Of a stretch of 64,000 bases of DNA, positions 27,444-38,630 are shown in pieces (the stretch's first letter is position 1; each line of letters opens with the position of its first letter). This DNA is from an uncultured Verrucomicrobiota bacterium (GTDB lineage Bacteria > Verrucomicrobiota > Verrucomicrobiia > Limisphaerales > UBA9464). The position numbers and the translations under genes are program-made. The notes beneath the pieces were generated by a model. It had not been told where the DNA came from and did no database searches. It saw nothing but the letters and a program-made list of their open reading frames with translations. The stretch is taken from assembly GCA_903842505.1 (NCBI GenBank), contig CAIMMI010000011.1, forward strand, positions 1-64,000, written 5' to 3'.

Positions 27444-28337
27444 TCAACCCAACGGCAAACTTCGGAACACGGTCGGCAGGATACCGAACTCCATCCAGTC
27501 CGGCATTCCTGGGAGCGCAGACTTCAACCACGGAAAGCCAAACCCCAGAAGGTTCATGCCACACCACAGCACCAGCGTTGCGGGAATGGGCGAGAGATCC
27601 AACGGCCCCAGGCGAGCGAAGGAAAACGGCTTCGAAAGCCTGTCGCCTGTTTGTTGAATGAAGTCCCAGAACGGGTGCGACCCCAAGTAGACGTAGAGGT
27701 TGAGGAGGTGGAGCAAGAGGACTCCCACAAGCAACCATCGCAACACGCAGAAGTGTGACAAACCCATGAGCACGCCCTGCTGCACCAGATGCGATCCGTC
27801 CCTCAACGCCGGCATCATCCGGTACTGGGCAGCGAACCATCCCACAGCCATCCAACCGGCCGCAGCCACCAGGATCGGGACGAGCGCAAGAACACCCACC
27901 GGCAGGCTCCCAACCCATCCCAGTTGGCGCCGGATAGCCCGGGTAACCCCATCCCGCTCCTTGCCGCCCCGGTTGATCACCAGCACGGCCACCCCCCAGG
28001 TATACCAGTTCAGCAGCAGCCACCCAAAACTCAACAAGGAGTAGGACAGCATCCGTAGAAAGCTGTCCGACCGGAAGGGCAGTGTTACAGCCGCCACCGA
28101 CCAGTTCGGGTGCCACGGCAATGCCGGCCCCACCTGTCGGTAAATGACAGCACGAAAGAAGAGCAACCCCAGGAGCGCCACCAGATAGCCCCACCGAGGC
28201 TCTCGGGTACGCTCCGCAGGGCGCAGGTTTCCAAGAATGGTTCCAGCCGACCCCGCCGCCTCCAATCCGCTGATGCCCCGCCAGGAGACCCACATCAGCA
28301 GGCCCGCCAGATTCAGTAGGAGATCAACGAGTGACAT
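27444..28337 (-). CDS. YggT-family membrane protein
   Basis: Multi-TM; C-terminal 'YLGSHPFWDFIQQTGDRLSKPFSF...LDLSPIPATLVLW' is YggT-like; adjacent to yggU-like gene. Confidence 0.8.
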   Translation of the reverse strand: MSLVDLLLNLAGLLMWVSWRGISGLEAAGSAGTILGNLRPAERTREPRWGYLVALLGLLFFRAVIYRQVGPALPWHPNWSVAAVTLPFRSDSFLRMLSYSLLSFGWLLLNWYTWGVAVLVINRGGKERDGVTRAIRRQLGWVGSLPVGVLALVPILVAAAGWMAVGWFAAQYRMMPALRDGSHLVQQGVLMGLSHFCVLRWLLVGVLLLHLLNLYVYLGSHPFWDFIQQTGDRLSKPFSFARLGPLDLSPIPATLVLWCGMNLLGFGFPWLKSALPGMPDWMEFGILPTVFRSLPLG

Positions 28338-28415
28338 GGTCGACGGGCGGAAGAACGGCCGGTGGGAGCCTTGGTCACCCGCTCCAACCAGCCCGATTCC
28401 GCCTGCACCCGGAAA

Positions 28416-29306
28416 CTACATCATCCGGAGCAGCGTGTCCGCCATCTCGCTGGGGGTAGCAGCCACTCCGATTCCTGCCTTGCGGAAGGCATCAATCTTG
28501 GCCTGCGCCGTGCCCTTGCCACCGCTGACAATCGCACCCGCATGCCCCATCCGACGCCCTGGAGGCGCGGTAGCACCCGCAATGAAACCAGCCACCGGCT
28601 TGGTGCCAAACCGGCCGATCCACTCGGCAGCTTCCTCTTCAGCGGCACCACCGATCTCACCGATCATGATGATCCCGTGCGTCTCCGGGTCCGCCATGAA
28701 CATCTTGATGACATCCAGATGGGATGTCCCGTTGACCGGATCCCCACCAATACCCACGCAGGTCGATTGACCCACGCCCCGGCAGGTCAACTGCCATACG
28801 GCTTCGTACGTCAGCGTTCCCGAACGACTCACCACACCCACGTGTCCCTTCTTGTGGATGTAACCCGGGGCGATTCCGATCCGGCAACCGCCATGGGATT
28901 GCGGGCCCTCGCCCGGCGTCACCAACCCAGGACAGTTGGGTCCGATCAAACGGGTCTTCGACCCCTGCATGGCCCGCTTGACGCGCACCATGTCGTTTAC
29001 CGGAATCCCTTCCGTGATGCAGACCACCAAATCAAGGCCGGCATCCACCGCCTCGAGAATCGCATCGGCGGCGAAAGGAGGCGGAACAAAGATCGCCGAA
29101 GCCGTGGCGCCAGTCTGGCGCGCCGCCTCGGAGACGGTGTCAAACACGGGAACCTTCCCTTCAAACAGCTGTCCGCCCTTTCCAGGGGTGACGCCGGCGA
29201 CAACCTGCGAACCGTACGCGAGCGAGAGTTGGGCGTGCTTCGCGCCGAACGATCCTGTGATCCCCTGAACGAGGATCTTGGTCTGCGGAGTGACAAGAAT
29301 GGCCAT
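28416..29306 (-). CDS. sucD: Succinate-CoA ligase, alpha subunit
   Basis: '[35 protein letters not shown]', '[12 protein letters not shown]', '[17 protein letters not shown]'. Confidence 0.97.
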   Translation of the reverse strand: MAILVTPQTKILVQGITGSFGAKHAQLSLAYGSQVVAGVTPGKGGQLFEGKVPVFDTVSEAARQTGATASAIFVPPPFAADAILEAVDAGLDLVVCITEGIPVNDMVRVKRAMQGSKTRLIGPNCPGLVTPGEGPQSHGGCRIGIAPGYIHKKGHVGVVSRSGTLTYEAVWQLTCRGVGQSTCVGIGGDPVNGTSHLDVIKMFMADPETHGIIMIGEIGGAAEEEAAEWIGRFGTKPVAGFIAGATAPPGRRMGHAGAIVSGGKGTAQAKIDAFRKAGIGVAATPSEMADTLLRMM

Positions 29307-29337
29307 GGTAAATCGAGTTGGAAGTTGAATTGTCGCT

Positions 29338-30546
29338 TCAGGCCGCCCGGGTTGCCTTCACCACCTTCTGCGCGGCGTCCGACATTGAATCGCCCGAGAT
29401 GATCGTCAGGCCTGATTCCGCCAGCGTCTTCTTGCCGGCAGCCACATTGTTGCCTTCCAGGCGTACAACCAACGGCAGCTTGAGGCCCGTCTCACGGACC
29501 GCCTCGACGATGCCCGTCGCGATCACGTTGCAGTCCATGATCCCGCCGAAGATGTTCACAAGGATGCCCTTCACGGCGACATCGCTCAGGATGATCCGGA
29601 AGGCCGCTGCGACCTGATCCTTCGAGGCGCCACCTCCGACGTCGAGGAAGTTGGCCGGTTCCCCGCCAAAATGCTTGATGATGTCCATCGTCGACATCGC
29701 CAGTCCCGCCCCGTTCACGAGGCAGGCAATGTTGCCGTCCAGCTTGATGTAGTTCAGCGCGTACTTGCTGGCCTCCACCTCCAGCGGAGATTCCTCAGCG
29801 AGATCCCGCATCGCCTGGATGTCCGTATGCCGATACAACGCGTTGTCATCCAAGCCAATCTTCGCATCAACCGCCACGATCGCTTCCTTGCCACCGGGCC
29901 CTTCGACGATGCAGAGCGGATTGATCTCAACCAAAGCCGCATCGGTCTCCCATGCGGTCTTGTAGACGGCGGCGATCAGCTTGCACGCCTGATTGAAAAG
30001 GTCGCCCTTCAACCCCAACGCCGCTGCAATCTTCCGGGTCTGGTAGGGCATCAAACCCACGGCCGGATCCACGTTTTCGCGGATGATCTTCTCAGGGGTA
30101 TGCGCTGCCACCTCCTCGATGTCCACGCCACCCTCGGTGCTGGCCATGATCAAGGGCCGGGATGCAGCCCGATCCAGCAGCACTGCCAGGTAAAACTCCT
30201 TTTTGATCATCTCCGCTGCCGCAATCAGGATCGTCTGGACGACCCGCCCCTCGGGCCCCGTCTGCTTCGTGACCAGCGTCTTGCCCAGCATGTTGCCGGC
30301 GAAGTTCACCGCCTCATCCACCGACTTGGCCAGCTTCACGCCGCCCTGGAACCCGTGGGTGAACGTGCCCTTGCCCCGGCCACCGGCATGGATCTGGGAC
30401 TTGATCACGATCAATGTGTGACCCGCGGCGAAAAGCCTCTCCGCCACCGCGCGGGCTTCGTCGACCGTCTTGCAGGGATCTCCCGCCGGCACGGCAACCC
30501 CGTGACGCGCGAGCAATTGCTTGGCTTGGTATTCGTGAATGTTCAT
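29338..30546 (-). CDS. sucC: Succinate-CoA ligase, beta subunit
   Basis: '[22 protein letters not shown]', ATP-grasp fold, '[16 protein letters not shown]', '[19 protein letters not shown]'. Confidence 0.97.
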   Translation of the reverse strand: MNIHEYQAKQLLARHGVAVPAGDPCKTVDEARAVAERLFAAGHTLIVIKSQIHAGGRGKGTFTHGFQGGVKLAKSVDEAVNFAGNMLGKTLVTKQTGPEGRVVQTILIAAAEMIKKEFYLAVLLDRAASRPLIMASTEGGVDIEEVAAHTPEKIIRENVDPAVGLMPYQTRKIAAALGLKGDLFNQACKLIAAVYKTAWETDAALVEINPLCIVEGPGGKEAIVAVDAKIGLDDNALYRHTDIQAMRDLAEESPLEVEASKYALNYIKLDGNIACLVNGAGLAMSTMDIIKHFGGEPANFLDVGGGASKDQVAAAFRIILSDVAVKGILVNIFGGIMDCNVIATGIVEAVRETGLKLPLVVRLEGNNVAAGKKTLAESGLTIISGDSMSDAAQKVVKATRAA

Positions 30547-30687
30547 CGGCTAACTTAATCGTTTGACCCGGTAACTCACCGCCGGGCACGGCCGGAAGTC
30601 AGTGACTCCCGACAGGCTGGAAAAACTTCGAACCCCGGGGCCGCCCAGTTCAGGCAGCTCACCCGGTCCCGTACAGGTCTCGTGGGA

Positions 30688-31827
30688 TCAACGCTCGGCC
30701 AGCGGAACCACCTTGAGACCCACCGGCCCGGTGTAGACCGACTGCGGCCGGATAAGCTTGTTGTCCGCCAACTGCTCCAACACATGCGCCGTCCACCCAC
30801 TCGTCCGCGCAATCGCAAACAGCGGCGTGAAAAGGTCCGTCGGAATCCCGAGGGAGTAGTAGACCGTCGCACTGTAGAAATCGACGTTCGCGTGGAGCTT
30901 CTTCTCGTCCAGCATGATCGACGCGATCCGCTCGGACATCAGGATCCACTTCGGCTCGCCCAACTTCGCCGACAGGACCTGCGCCATGCGCTTCAGGTGC
31001 GGGGCCCGGGGATCCAACACCTTGTAGACGCGGTGGCCGATACCCATGATCTTCTGCTTCTGTCGCAGGCACTCGGCCACGTAGGCATCCACGCCTTCCA
31101 GCGAACCGATCTGCTTCAGCATCTTGATCACGCCCTCGTTGGCGCCGCCGTGAAGCGGTCCCTTCAGGGTCCCGATGGCCGACGTGATGGCCGAGTACAT
31201 GTCGCTTTGGGTAGCGATCGTCACCCGGGCACTGAACGTCGATGCATTCATCCCGTGGTCAGCATGCAGGACATAGCACATGTCCATCGTGCTGACCTTC
31301 TCCGCCGACGGCTTCTCACCGTCGATCATGTAGAGGAAATTCGCGGCCTCGCCGAGTGTTGGATCCGGAGCCACCAGCGGCAAACCCTGCCGCGACCGAT
31401 GGAAATAAGCCGTGATGACGGGGATCTGCGCGATCAACCGGAACGCCTTCCGGCGCTGCGCATCCATCGTCTCATTGTCAGCCGTGGTATCGTAGCATCC
31501 CAGCGCTGAAACCCCGGTCCGGATCGCGTGCATCGGCGCCGCGTCTTTCGGCAACCGCGTGATCATGTCGGTCACGCCCTGCGGGAGGTCACGGAAGCCG
31601 GCGAGCATCGCCTTCAAGTCCGCCAGTTCCGAAGCGTTCGGAAGGCGGTTGTGGAACAGGAGATGCACCACCTCCTCAAAGGTCACCTTCCCCGCGAGTT
31701 CATCGATGTCGTACCCGCAGTAGATCAGTTGGCCGACATCGCCCCGCACATCGCTCAGGCGCGTATGCGCTGCAATGATTCCGTCGAGACCCTTCGCAAA
31801 GACAGCGGCATTTTCAGCAGTACTCAT
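30688..31827 (-). CDS. gltA: Citrate synthase
   Basis: 'LIYCGYDIDELAGKVTFEEVVHLLFHNRLP', 'LHADHGMNASTF', 'GPLHGGANEGVIKML', 'MGIGHRVYKVLDPRA'. Confidence 0.95.
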   Translation of the reverse strand: MSTAENAAVFAKGLDGIIAAHTRLSDVRGDVGQLIYCGYDIDELAGKVTFEEVVHLLFHNRLPNASELADLKAMLAGFRDLPQGVTDMITRLPKDAAPMHAIRTGVSALGCYDTTADNETMDAQRRKAFRLIAQIPVITAYFHRSRQGLPLVAPDPTLGEAANFLYMIDGEKPSAEKVSTMDMCYVLHADHGMNASTFSARVTIATQSDMYSAITSAIGTLKGPLHGGANEGVIKMLKQIGSLEGVDAYVAECLRQKQKIMGIGHRVYKVLDPRAPHLKRMAQVLSAKLGEPKWILMSERIASIMLDEKKLHANVDFYSATVYYSLGIPTDLFTPLFAIARTSGWTAHVLEQLADNKLIRPQSVYTGPVGLKVVPLAER

Positions 31828-32099
31828 GTCGTGGTGGGATGCTTCAAACCGAATTCCGCAAACCGACAAACTCTGTTGACCGCCCTGCCGGGGCGTCAAC
31901 GGATTTCCCGGATTTCACGGATAAATGAGCCGATTGTTCAGGCCCAGAAGATCCTTGGCTGGGAATTCCTACGAAACCCCACTCCAGAGCACTTGGAGGT
32001 GAGGTTTCCTGACCCCGCCTCCGCCCACAACAATCGCGCCCTCACCATGCACACGGACCGTTGCTTTGCAAACCCACCATCTCCCACGATGTTCACGAC

Positions 32100-32825
32100 A
32101 TGACACTCTCGGTGGTCATCCCGGCCTTCAACGAGGAACGACTCCTCCCTGCAACCCTCACTGCCCTGCATCAGTCGCTCGAATCCTTTCATCAGCGCGC
32201 CTGGTCCTCCGAGATCATCGTCTGCGACAACAACTCTTCGGATCGCACCCCTGAAATTGCCCGGGCTCACGGCGCCCGCGTCGTCTTTGAACCGATCAAC
32301 ATGATCGGCCGTGCACGCAATGCCGGAGCCGCAGCTGCGAACGGGCAATGGATCCTGTTCCTCGACGCCGACTCCATCCCGTCCCCAGCCCTCCTGACCT
32401 TGGTCCTCCAGGCGATTGAGTCCAGTAGGGTCTTTGCCGGTGGAAGCACGATCCGTCTCGACGAAGGGCCACCCTCCGCCCACTTCGCTACCGGCGTCTG
32501 GAACCTCATCAGTCGACTCGGCCGACTCCCGGCGGGATCGTTCATCTTTGTCGAAGCCGATGCATTCCGCGAGGTGGGCGGTTTCAGCCTGAAGCAGTAC
32601 GCCGGCGAAGAAATCGACCTCGCGCGACGACTGAAGAAGTCGGAACGGGCACGCGGACGGTCCCTTGCCATCCTGTCGGGAGCGCCGCTGGTCACCTCGG
32701 CGCGGAAGGTCCGGCTCTACAAACCCTGGGAGATCGCGTCCTTCATGATTCGGGCTGTGTTCCGCCCCAAGTCCACGATGTCCAACCGCGAGGCCTGCTC
32801 CATCTGGTACGACGGCAGGCGTTGA
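32100..32825 (+). CDS. Glycosyltransferase family 2
   Basis: 'MTLSVVIPAFNEERLLPATL', 'IIVCDNNSSDRTPEIA', 'ILFLDADS'. Confidence 0.93.
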   Translation: MTLSVVIPAFNEERLLPATLTALHQSLESFHQRAWSSEIIVCDNNSSDRTPEIARAHGARVVFEPINMIGRARNAGAAAANGQWILFLDADSIPSPALLTLVLQAIESSRVFAGGSTIRLDEGPPSAHFATGVWNLISRLGRLPAGSFIFVEADAFREVGGFSLKQYAGEEIDLARRLKKSERARGRSLAILSGAPLVTSARKVRLYKPWEIASFMIRAVFRPKSTMSNREACSIWYDGRR

Positions 32826-32850
32826 GCGGATACCCAAGGACCTGCCCCCG

Positions 32851-34038
32851 CTACCCAGCCGCTTCGTTGACCCGCGGAAGCGTGAAGTAGAAGCAAGTCC
32901 CTCGACCCAACTCGCTCTCCACCCGGACTTCTCCCCCGTGCGCCTGCACGATGTGCTTCACGATGCTCAAGCCCAACCCCGTCCCGCCCTGCTCCCGCGA
33001 ACGTCCCTTGTCCACCCGGTAGAACCGCTCGAAGATCCGGTCCCGGGCCTCCGCAGGAATCCCAACCCCGTCGTCCGCCACCCACGCCTCCACGATGTCC
33101 TCGTGCAGCGCGCGCGCTCCGACCACCACACGCCCTCCTGGGCGCCCGTACTTGATCGCGTTGTCGACCAGGTTCGAGATCACCTGCTGCAAACGGTCGC
33201 CGTCGCCGTGGATCCGCATCTGCTGCGGCACCTCATTCCGCAGTTCCGTCCCTCGTTCCGCCGCCTTGGCCCGCAGGTCCTCGACCACCTGCACCACCAC
33301 CTCGTAAAGCCCGGTCGGTTGCAGGTTCATGATCACCTGTCCCGACTCCAACCGAGAGATGGTCAGCAGGTCCTCGATCAGGAAGGTCAACCGGTCGGCA
33401 TGCTTGTCGATGATCTGCAGGAACCGCATCGCCGTCGCCGGATCATCCTTCGCCCCGCCCAGCAGCGTCTCGGTGTAACCCTTGATCAACGACAAGGGTG
33501 TCCGCAGTTCGTGGCTGACATTGGCAACAAACTCCCGCCGTTGCTCAGCCAACCGCTTGTGCTGGGTCAGGTCGTGAAACACGAACAGGGTCCCGGCCAG
33601 CAATCGATCCGGATCCCGCAACGCCACCGCGTTGACCTGCAGTGTCCGGACCGGTTCCCCATCCAACGTCAACTCCTGCTCGGTCAAACGCCCCTGCTGC
33701 ACCGTGCGACGCGCCAAATCGTCCAACCCCGACACGGGCAGGGCTTCCGCGACCGCCTTTCCCCGGCTCTCGCCTGGCAGACCAAATAGCCGCACCAATG
33801 CCGGGTTCATGTGCTGGACACGCCCCTGCGGATCCAGCAGCAGCACCCCTTCGACCATGCTGTCCAGCAGCGCCTGCTGCTTCGACTGCTCTTCCACCAG
33901 TTCCAGATGACGCTGGGTCTTCAGCTCCGCCAGTCGCAGGGACACTTCCCGCAACCGTTCCCGCGCCATCTGCTCACGCCGCAACAGCCAGCCAATCACG
34001 GCCACCGCAGACGCCCCCGCTGCAAATCCAAGCCACAT
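32851..34038 (-). CDS. PAS-containing sensor histidine kinase (PhoR-like)
   Basis: H box 'FVANVSHELRTPLSLIKGYTETLL', N box 'NLVDNAIKYGRPGG', 'GGTGLGLSIVKHI'. Confidence 0.94.
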   Translation of the reverse strand: MWLGFAAGASAVAVIGWLLRREQMARERLREVSLRLAELKTQRHLELVEEQSKQQALLDSMVEGVLLLDPQGRVQHMNPALVRLFGLPGESRGKAVAEALPVSGLDDLARRTVQQGRLTEQELTLDGEPVRTLQVNAVALRDPDRLLAGTLFVFHDLTQHKRLAEQRREFVANVSHELRTPLSLIKGYTETLLGGAKDDPATAMRFLQIIDKHADRLTFLIEDLLTISRLESGQVIMNLQPTGLYEVVVQVVEDLRAKAAERGTELRNEVPQQMRIHGDGDRLQQVISNLVDNAIKYGRPGGRVVVGARALHEDIVEAWVADDGVGIPAEARDRIFERFYRVDKGRSREQGGTGLGLSIVKHIVQAHGGEVRVESELGRGTCFYFTLPRVNEAAG

Positions 34039-34050
34039 GTTCGCCCGGGT

Positions 34051-34731
34051 TCAGCCTTCGACGAAGCGATAGCCAACCCCGCGCACCGTATCCAGAAAGC
34101 GCGCCGCCGCACCCAGCTTCTCCCGCAACCGGCGCATGTGCGTGTCCACCGTCCGCGTGTCGATCACGTTGTCGTACTCCCACACGTCCTGCAGCAATTG
34201 GTCCCGGCTCTGCACCCGCCCGCGCCGCTGCGCCAAGGTCGTGAGCAGCTTGAATTCCGTCGCCGTCAGGTCGATCCGCTTCCGGTCCACCAACACCATG
34301 TGCCGGGGGATGTCGATCGTCAGTTCGTCGAAGGTCAGTTCCTCCGGCTGATCGGTCGGCTCCGTCTTCCGCTTCAGCAGGTTCTTGACCCGCAAAACCA
34401 ACTCCCGCGGGCTGAAGGGCTTCGTCACGTAGTCGTCCGCTCCCAACTCCAGCCCCAGCACCCGGTCGATCTCCGCCGCCTTGGCCGTCAGCATGATGAC
34501 CGGAATCGAGGCCGTCGCCACATCCCGCCTCAACGCCTTGCACACCTCCAACCCATCCACCTCCGGCAACATCAAATCCAGCAGGATCAGGTCCGGCAGG
34601 GTTTCCCTCGCCTTCTTCAACGCTTCCGCGCCGTCATCTGCCGTCGAAACCTCGAATCCGGCCTGCTTCAGATTGAAGCCAACCAACTCCAGGGCGTCCG
34701 GCTCGTCATCCACCACCAGAATCTTTGCCAT
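34051..34731 (-). CDS. OmpR/PhoB-family response regulator
   Basis: 'MAKILVVDDEPDALELVGFNLKQAGFEV', 'DLILLDLMLPEVDGLEVC', C-terminal winged helix 'VDTHMRRLREKLG...DTVRGVGYRF'. Confidence 0.95.
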   Translation of the reverse strand: MAKILVVDDEPDALELVGFNLKQAGFEVSTADDGAEALKKARETLPDLILLDLMLPEVDGLEVCKALRRDVATASIPVIMLTAKAAEIDRVLGLELGADDYVTKPFSPRELVLRVKNLLKRKTEPTDQPEELTFDELTIDIPRHMVLVDRKRIDLTATEFKLLTTLAQRRGRVQSRDQLLQDVWEYDNVIDTRTVDTHMRRLREKLGAAARFLDTVRGVGYRFVEG

Positions 34732-35011
34732 GCTGGGCCCAGTCCTAGGCATGGGCGGACCGTGAATCAATGGCAGAACCGTTACAAGGCAGTGACGAAC
34801 CCACCGCCCGGCGCATCCTGACACGGCCCCTGCGTCCCGTGATGGACGGCGACGTCCTCGTTTTCCTCCCAGCCTGCTTCCCAAGGCGACGAGGACGTCG
34901 TCACCCCGTTCCTATCCTCAAGCGGGGGGCAGTCTCGAGATGAGCCCACCACCGCTCCTTCTTCAGCTCCCGCCTTGCCTCAACCTCCCCAACCCGGAAT
35001 CCTGCCCACGG

Positions 35012-35362
35012 ATGCAGCCGTTCCAGATCATCTTCAATCCGACCAGTGCCGCCGAACTCGGCAAGCTCCCCAGGGACCTCCAATTGCACATCCTCGGCCA
35101 GTTCCGCGGCCTCCCGCAGGAACTCCAACGCGAGGACTCCCACTTCGGCTCCCTGACCCGCGACGGACGCACCCTCACCCGCTACCGCCTCGGCGACTAT
35201 CGCCTCTACTTCGAACGACATGTGCTCGGCATCGTCGTCCATCGCATCCTGAGCCGGAACACGCTCCGCGATTTCCTCTTCCGGTCGAACCTGCCCACGG
35301 GCGAGGACGAACAGCTTCAGGACAACCCGAAGTTTTGGGAAATGATCGAGCGGGCGCGTTGA
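35012..35362 (+). CDS. RelE/ParE-like protein (putative toxin family), no partner seen
   Basis: 'SAAELGKLPRDLQLHILGQFRGL...LTRYRLGDYRLYFERHVLGIVVHRILSRNT' RelE-like beta core. Confidence 0.65.
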   Translation: MQPFQIIFNPTSAAELGKLPRDLQLHILGQFRGLPQELQREDSHFGSLTRDGRTLTRYRLGDYRLYFERHVLGIVVHRILSRNTLRDFLFRSNLPTGEDEQLQDNPKFWEMIERAR

Positions 35363-35405
35363 CTCCTGGCGAAGCCGGGCTGTTCCTCCACGGCCATCCG
35401 CCGGT

Positions 35406-37073
35406 TCATCTCCCGCCCTTGCAATGGGCACACGCGGCCCCGTGCATGAACCGACTCTTGAAGTAAGCTTCCCTCCCGCTCTCCTTGGGCGCGCCTCGGT
35501 CCGCCGCTTCCTGCATCTCCTTCAGCAATTCCGGGAACCGGCGAGGGGCCCATCCGTGCTTCTCTCCCGGTCCATACTCGATCCGCGCCTCCGCGCCCGG
35601 GGACGCCTGCTTCAGGAATCCATCCATCCGATGCACGGCATGGTTCAGGAAGTACTCGTCCGCCTCCCCCACCCATACCCGCAACTTCCCCTTCAACTTC
35701 GGCCCCAGCGTCGCCCAGTTCGTCTCCATCACGTTCCTCAGGTCCCAGCGCTTCCAGGCCTCGATCGCTTCCCGATTCAGCGCTCCCGTCCGCGGATCCC
35801 AGGCCGCCACGGGCAACCGACTGGCGTCGCGTCCACCGAACGCCGCATTCCAGGCCCCCCACTGACCTCCGCTGCGCGTGTAACGGTTCCCCAGACCCAG
35901 CACGTTCTCGTACTGGACCTCGTGCCGCATCGTGAACTGCACGTCGCCCCGCACCGTCCGGGCACTTGGCCGTTCAAACCCGTCCACATTCACGAAGGCG
36001 TTGGTGTCCCGGTAGAGGTTCACCAGTTGAAAATCCCGGAAATCCAAAGGATCGGGATAGCCGCTCCAACACCCGCCAAACAGGTCCGGATACAAAACCT
36101 GCAAGGCGAACGAGACCCATCCACCCGTCGACCCACCCGTCGTGAACCGTGCCCACGGCTGACCGATCGCCCGGAACTCATGCTCCAACGCCGGCAGGAT
36201 CTCCTCCACCAACGCCGTGCCGTAAGGTCCGTGGTTCTCTGAATCGACCTGGTAAGGATCCCCCAACGGCCCGGCCCCATCCATCGTGACCCAGATGACC
36301 TGCGGTGCCTCCGGAGCCGTCCATGCGCTGCGCAATGCCCCCCCGGCTCCAAGCCAGCCCTCCGCCCGATCGTATCGGCTCGCGTACCCGCCGATGTCCA
36401 CGACCAGCGGATACCGCCGAGCCGGCTCGGTCTCCCAGGAACGCGGGAGCACAACCCCAACCCGCACGAACATCTCCCGGCCCCAGAAACGGCTGAGCAC
36501 TTCGGACCGGATCTTCCGGTACCGGACAAACTCCCGCTCCGCAGGCAAAGCGTCCACCGGTTCGGACGCCGTCAATTCAACGCTCACCACCTGCTTCTGC
36601 CGCGGATCCACCGACACCGTCGACGCCGCCGAATACCAGTTCCCCGGCGCCCCTGGAAACCACAGGTCGCGGTTCGTCATCAGGACGGCCTGCACCGCGT
36701 ATCGCCCCGCAGGCAATTCCCCGAGCGCCCGCCAGGGAAACACCGCCGAGCCGTCACCCAGTCGAACCTTGGCCGCCTTGCTCCCAGCCGGAACATCCAC
36801 GCCGATCAACGTCGGCGCCTGCCCCCCCAACTTGCCAATCCGATCGCGCGGTTCACCTCGCCCCGGCGGGGCCAGGACCACCAGCAGTCGCGCGTCCTGA
36901 GGCAACCCGCGCAATGCCGCTGGCAACCCAACCTCGAACGCCACCCGGGCCGCCTCCGCTACCGGGGGAACATTCTCCGAAGCCGGGTTGCCCCCGGCCC
37001 AGGCCACGATGGCCGCCCGCAAAAACAGCAACCCGGAAAGGCCACCAAACGCCAGTCTGCGCCACGAAAGCAT
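35406..37073 (-). CDS. Secreted alpha/beta-hydrolase (putative esterase family)
   Basis: Signal-like N-terminus; nucleophile elbow 'TTGGSTGGWVS'; 'GPGEKHGWAPRRF' catalytic His region. Confidence 0.8.
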   Translation of the reverse strand: MLSWRRLAFGGLSGLLFLRAAIVAWAGGNPASENVPPVAEAARVAFEVGLPAALRGLPQDARLLVVLAPPGRGEPRDRIGKLGGQAPTLIGVDVPAGSKAAKVRLGDGSAVFPWRALGELPAGRYAVQAVLMTNRDLWFPGAPGNWYSAASTVSVDPRQKQVVSVELTASEPVDALPAEREFVRYRKIRSEVLSRFWGREMFVRVGVVLPRSWETEPARRYPLVVDIGGYASRYDRAEGWLGAGGALRSAWTAPEAPQVIWVTMDGAGPLGDPYQVDSENHGPYGTALVEEILPALEHEFRAIGQPWARFTTGGSTGGWVSFALQVLYPDLFGGCWSGYPDPLDFRDFQLVNLYRDTNAFVNVDGFERPSARTVRGDVQFTMRHEVQYENVLGLGNRYTRSGGQWGAWNAAFGGRDASRLPVAAWDPRTGALNREAIEAWKRWDLRNVMETNWATLGPKLKGKLRVWVGEADEYFLNHAVHRMDGFLKQASPGAEARIEYGPGEKHGWAPRRFPELLKEMQEAADRGAPKESGREAYFKSRFMHGAACAHCKGGR

Positions 37074-37175
37074 GCCTCAGTCTGGCCCCGAAGCCGCTCG
37101 CGACAACCCGATTCTGATCCCGTGTCGGCGGGAGTTCAAAACGAGACTGATCGACGCGAACCATGCGTTCCTCCC

Positions 37176-38462
37176 TCACCACCTGCGCAAGGCCACCCAC
37201 GCTCCCAGCGCCCCCAACAGAGACGCCGTCAGGACACCGATCGTCGACTGCGTCGCGGCAGCAGCAGGACGCGGAAAATCCGGAGTGACCCCACAAGACT
37301 GCAACCGGTCGTACAGGTTCGGATGCGAGAGATTCTCCGTCAGCACGGCCGGAATCAGGTTGAGCTCGTGCATCCGGAGCAACGCCCGCCCATACGCCAC
37401 CGGATCCGCCGCCGCGCCACTGGAGTCCGCCTTCACCTCGTGCCGCACCACCCATCGTGAAATGATCCGCGGCATGCACGCCGCCCAAAGCATCAGCGGT
37501 CCCAACACGATGTTCCCAAACTCCGACACGAGCGGACGCACCAGCAGGATTGGCAGGAAAGCGTTCGCCGAGACCACCCGCGCCGCAGTCATCCAACGCG
37601 ACTCGCGAAGGTGATCGAGTTCGTGGGCGAGCACCGCCTCCAACTCGGCCGACTCGAACTGCTCAACCAAGCTACGCGTCAGCAGGATCTCCTTGCTGAA
37701 CGGGAGCGCATAGGCTGCCGCCATTTCGGTATCCGCCACCACCACACGCCGCAGACCGGTGCCCGTATCCCGCGCCAACCGCTCCGCCACTTCCCTTACC
37801 TTCTCAGGCGCCGGCAGCAACCCGCCCGCGCTGAGAAGCCCTCCGACGCCCCAGAGATTCGCCATGACCACACGGGCCAGGACGATCAGGAACAATCCCC
37901 AAGCCTCCCACCCAAACACGTCCGGCATGAGCACGAGGATGCCTCCGTAGAAAACCGAGGGCTGCCCCAGCAGGATTTTCGGCCAATGCCTCAGCAGAAT
38001 CCGCTGCCGCAACCCGATGGCCAACCCCAACGGGATGGATCCCAACAGCGCTCCAAGTGCCGCCACCACCCCGATGCCAATCAGCACCACCGCCCCCGCT
38101 CCAAGCGTCAGATGTGCCGCCAACATCAGCACTCCGGGCAAGCTCGCCACGACCACCGCCGTTCCAGATCGGTGCGGATGCAATCGTCGGGCCGTCTCCG
38201 ACCAGTGCTCTTGCGAACGACGACGCAGCGCCAGGATCCCCGGAAGTCCCGTCAGCCAGGTCCAAAGGAAAGCCAATAGCCCCACTCCCGGAATGAGGTA
38301 CGCAATCGTGACGGCATCCAGCACGACGCCACCGAACCCCCCTCTGACAACGGGCATCAAGCATCCCGCCATGGCCACCGTCATCACCGCGGCATGCCAC
38401 ACGCGGAACGGTTCGCCGCCACCCTTTTTCCCAATCGATCCCCGCAGTTCGCTGCCTTCCAT
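37176..38462 (-). CDS. M48-like membrane zinc metalloprotease
   Basis: Multi-TM with 'AVLAHELDHLRESRW' HExxH and downstream 'EVKADSSGA'; the ORF opens at 38558. Confidence 0.82.
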   Translation of the reverse strand: MEGSELRGSIGKKGGGEPFRVWHAAVMTVAMAGCLMPVVRGGFGGVVLDAVTIAYLIPGVGLLAFLWTWLTGLPGILALRRRSQEHWSETARRLHPHRSGTAVVVASLPGVLMLAAHLTLGAGAVVLIGIGVVAALGALLGSIPLGLAIGLRQRILLRHWPKILLGQPSVFYGGILVLMPDVFGWEAWGLFLIVLARVVMANLWGVGGLLSAGGLLPAPEKVREVAERLARDTGTGLRRVVVADTEMAAAYALPFSKEILLTRSLVEQFESAELEAVLAHELDHLRESRWMTAARVVSANAFLPILLVRPLVSEFGNIVLGPLMLWAACMPRIISRWVVRHEVKADSSGAAADPVAYGRALLRMHELNLIPAVLTENLSHPNLYDRLQSCGVTPDFPRPAAAATQSTIGVLTASLLGALGAWVALRRW

Positions 38463-38630
38463 CCTCGGCCAGCCTAGCCTCGCGCAAACTCGCGACACAA
38501 ACCCGGACCTCGGCTTCGGACTGGTGCACGAACCCTCACCACCCGGCTCACGGTCCAACCCGGCGATGTCAGCCGTGCCATCAACGAAATGCGCGCTGCC
38601 GAAGTCGAGGTGCTGCCGTGATCCATCCCG

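Noticed and set aside
31910-31922. Shared motif ATCCGTGAAATC (also at 58755-58766)
   Set aside because: Only two short intergenic occurrences in the window; may be a phylum-common intergenic phrase but too little to support a feature here.
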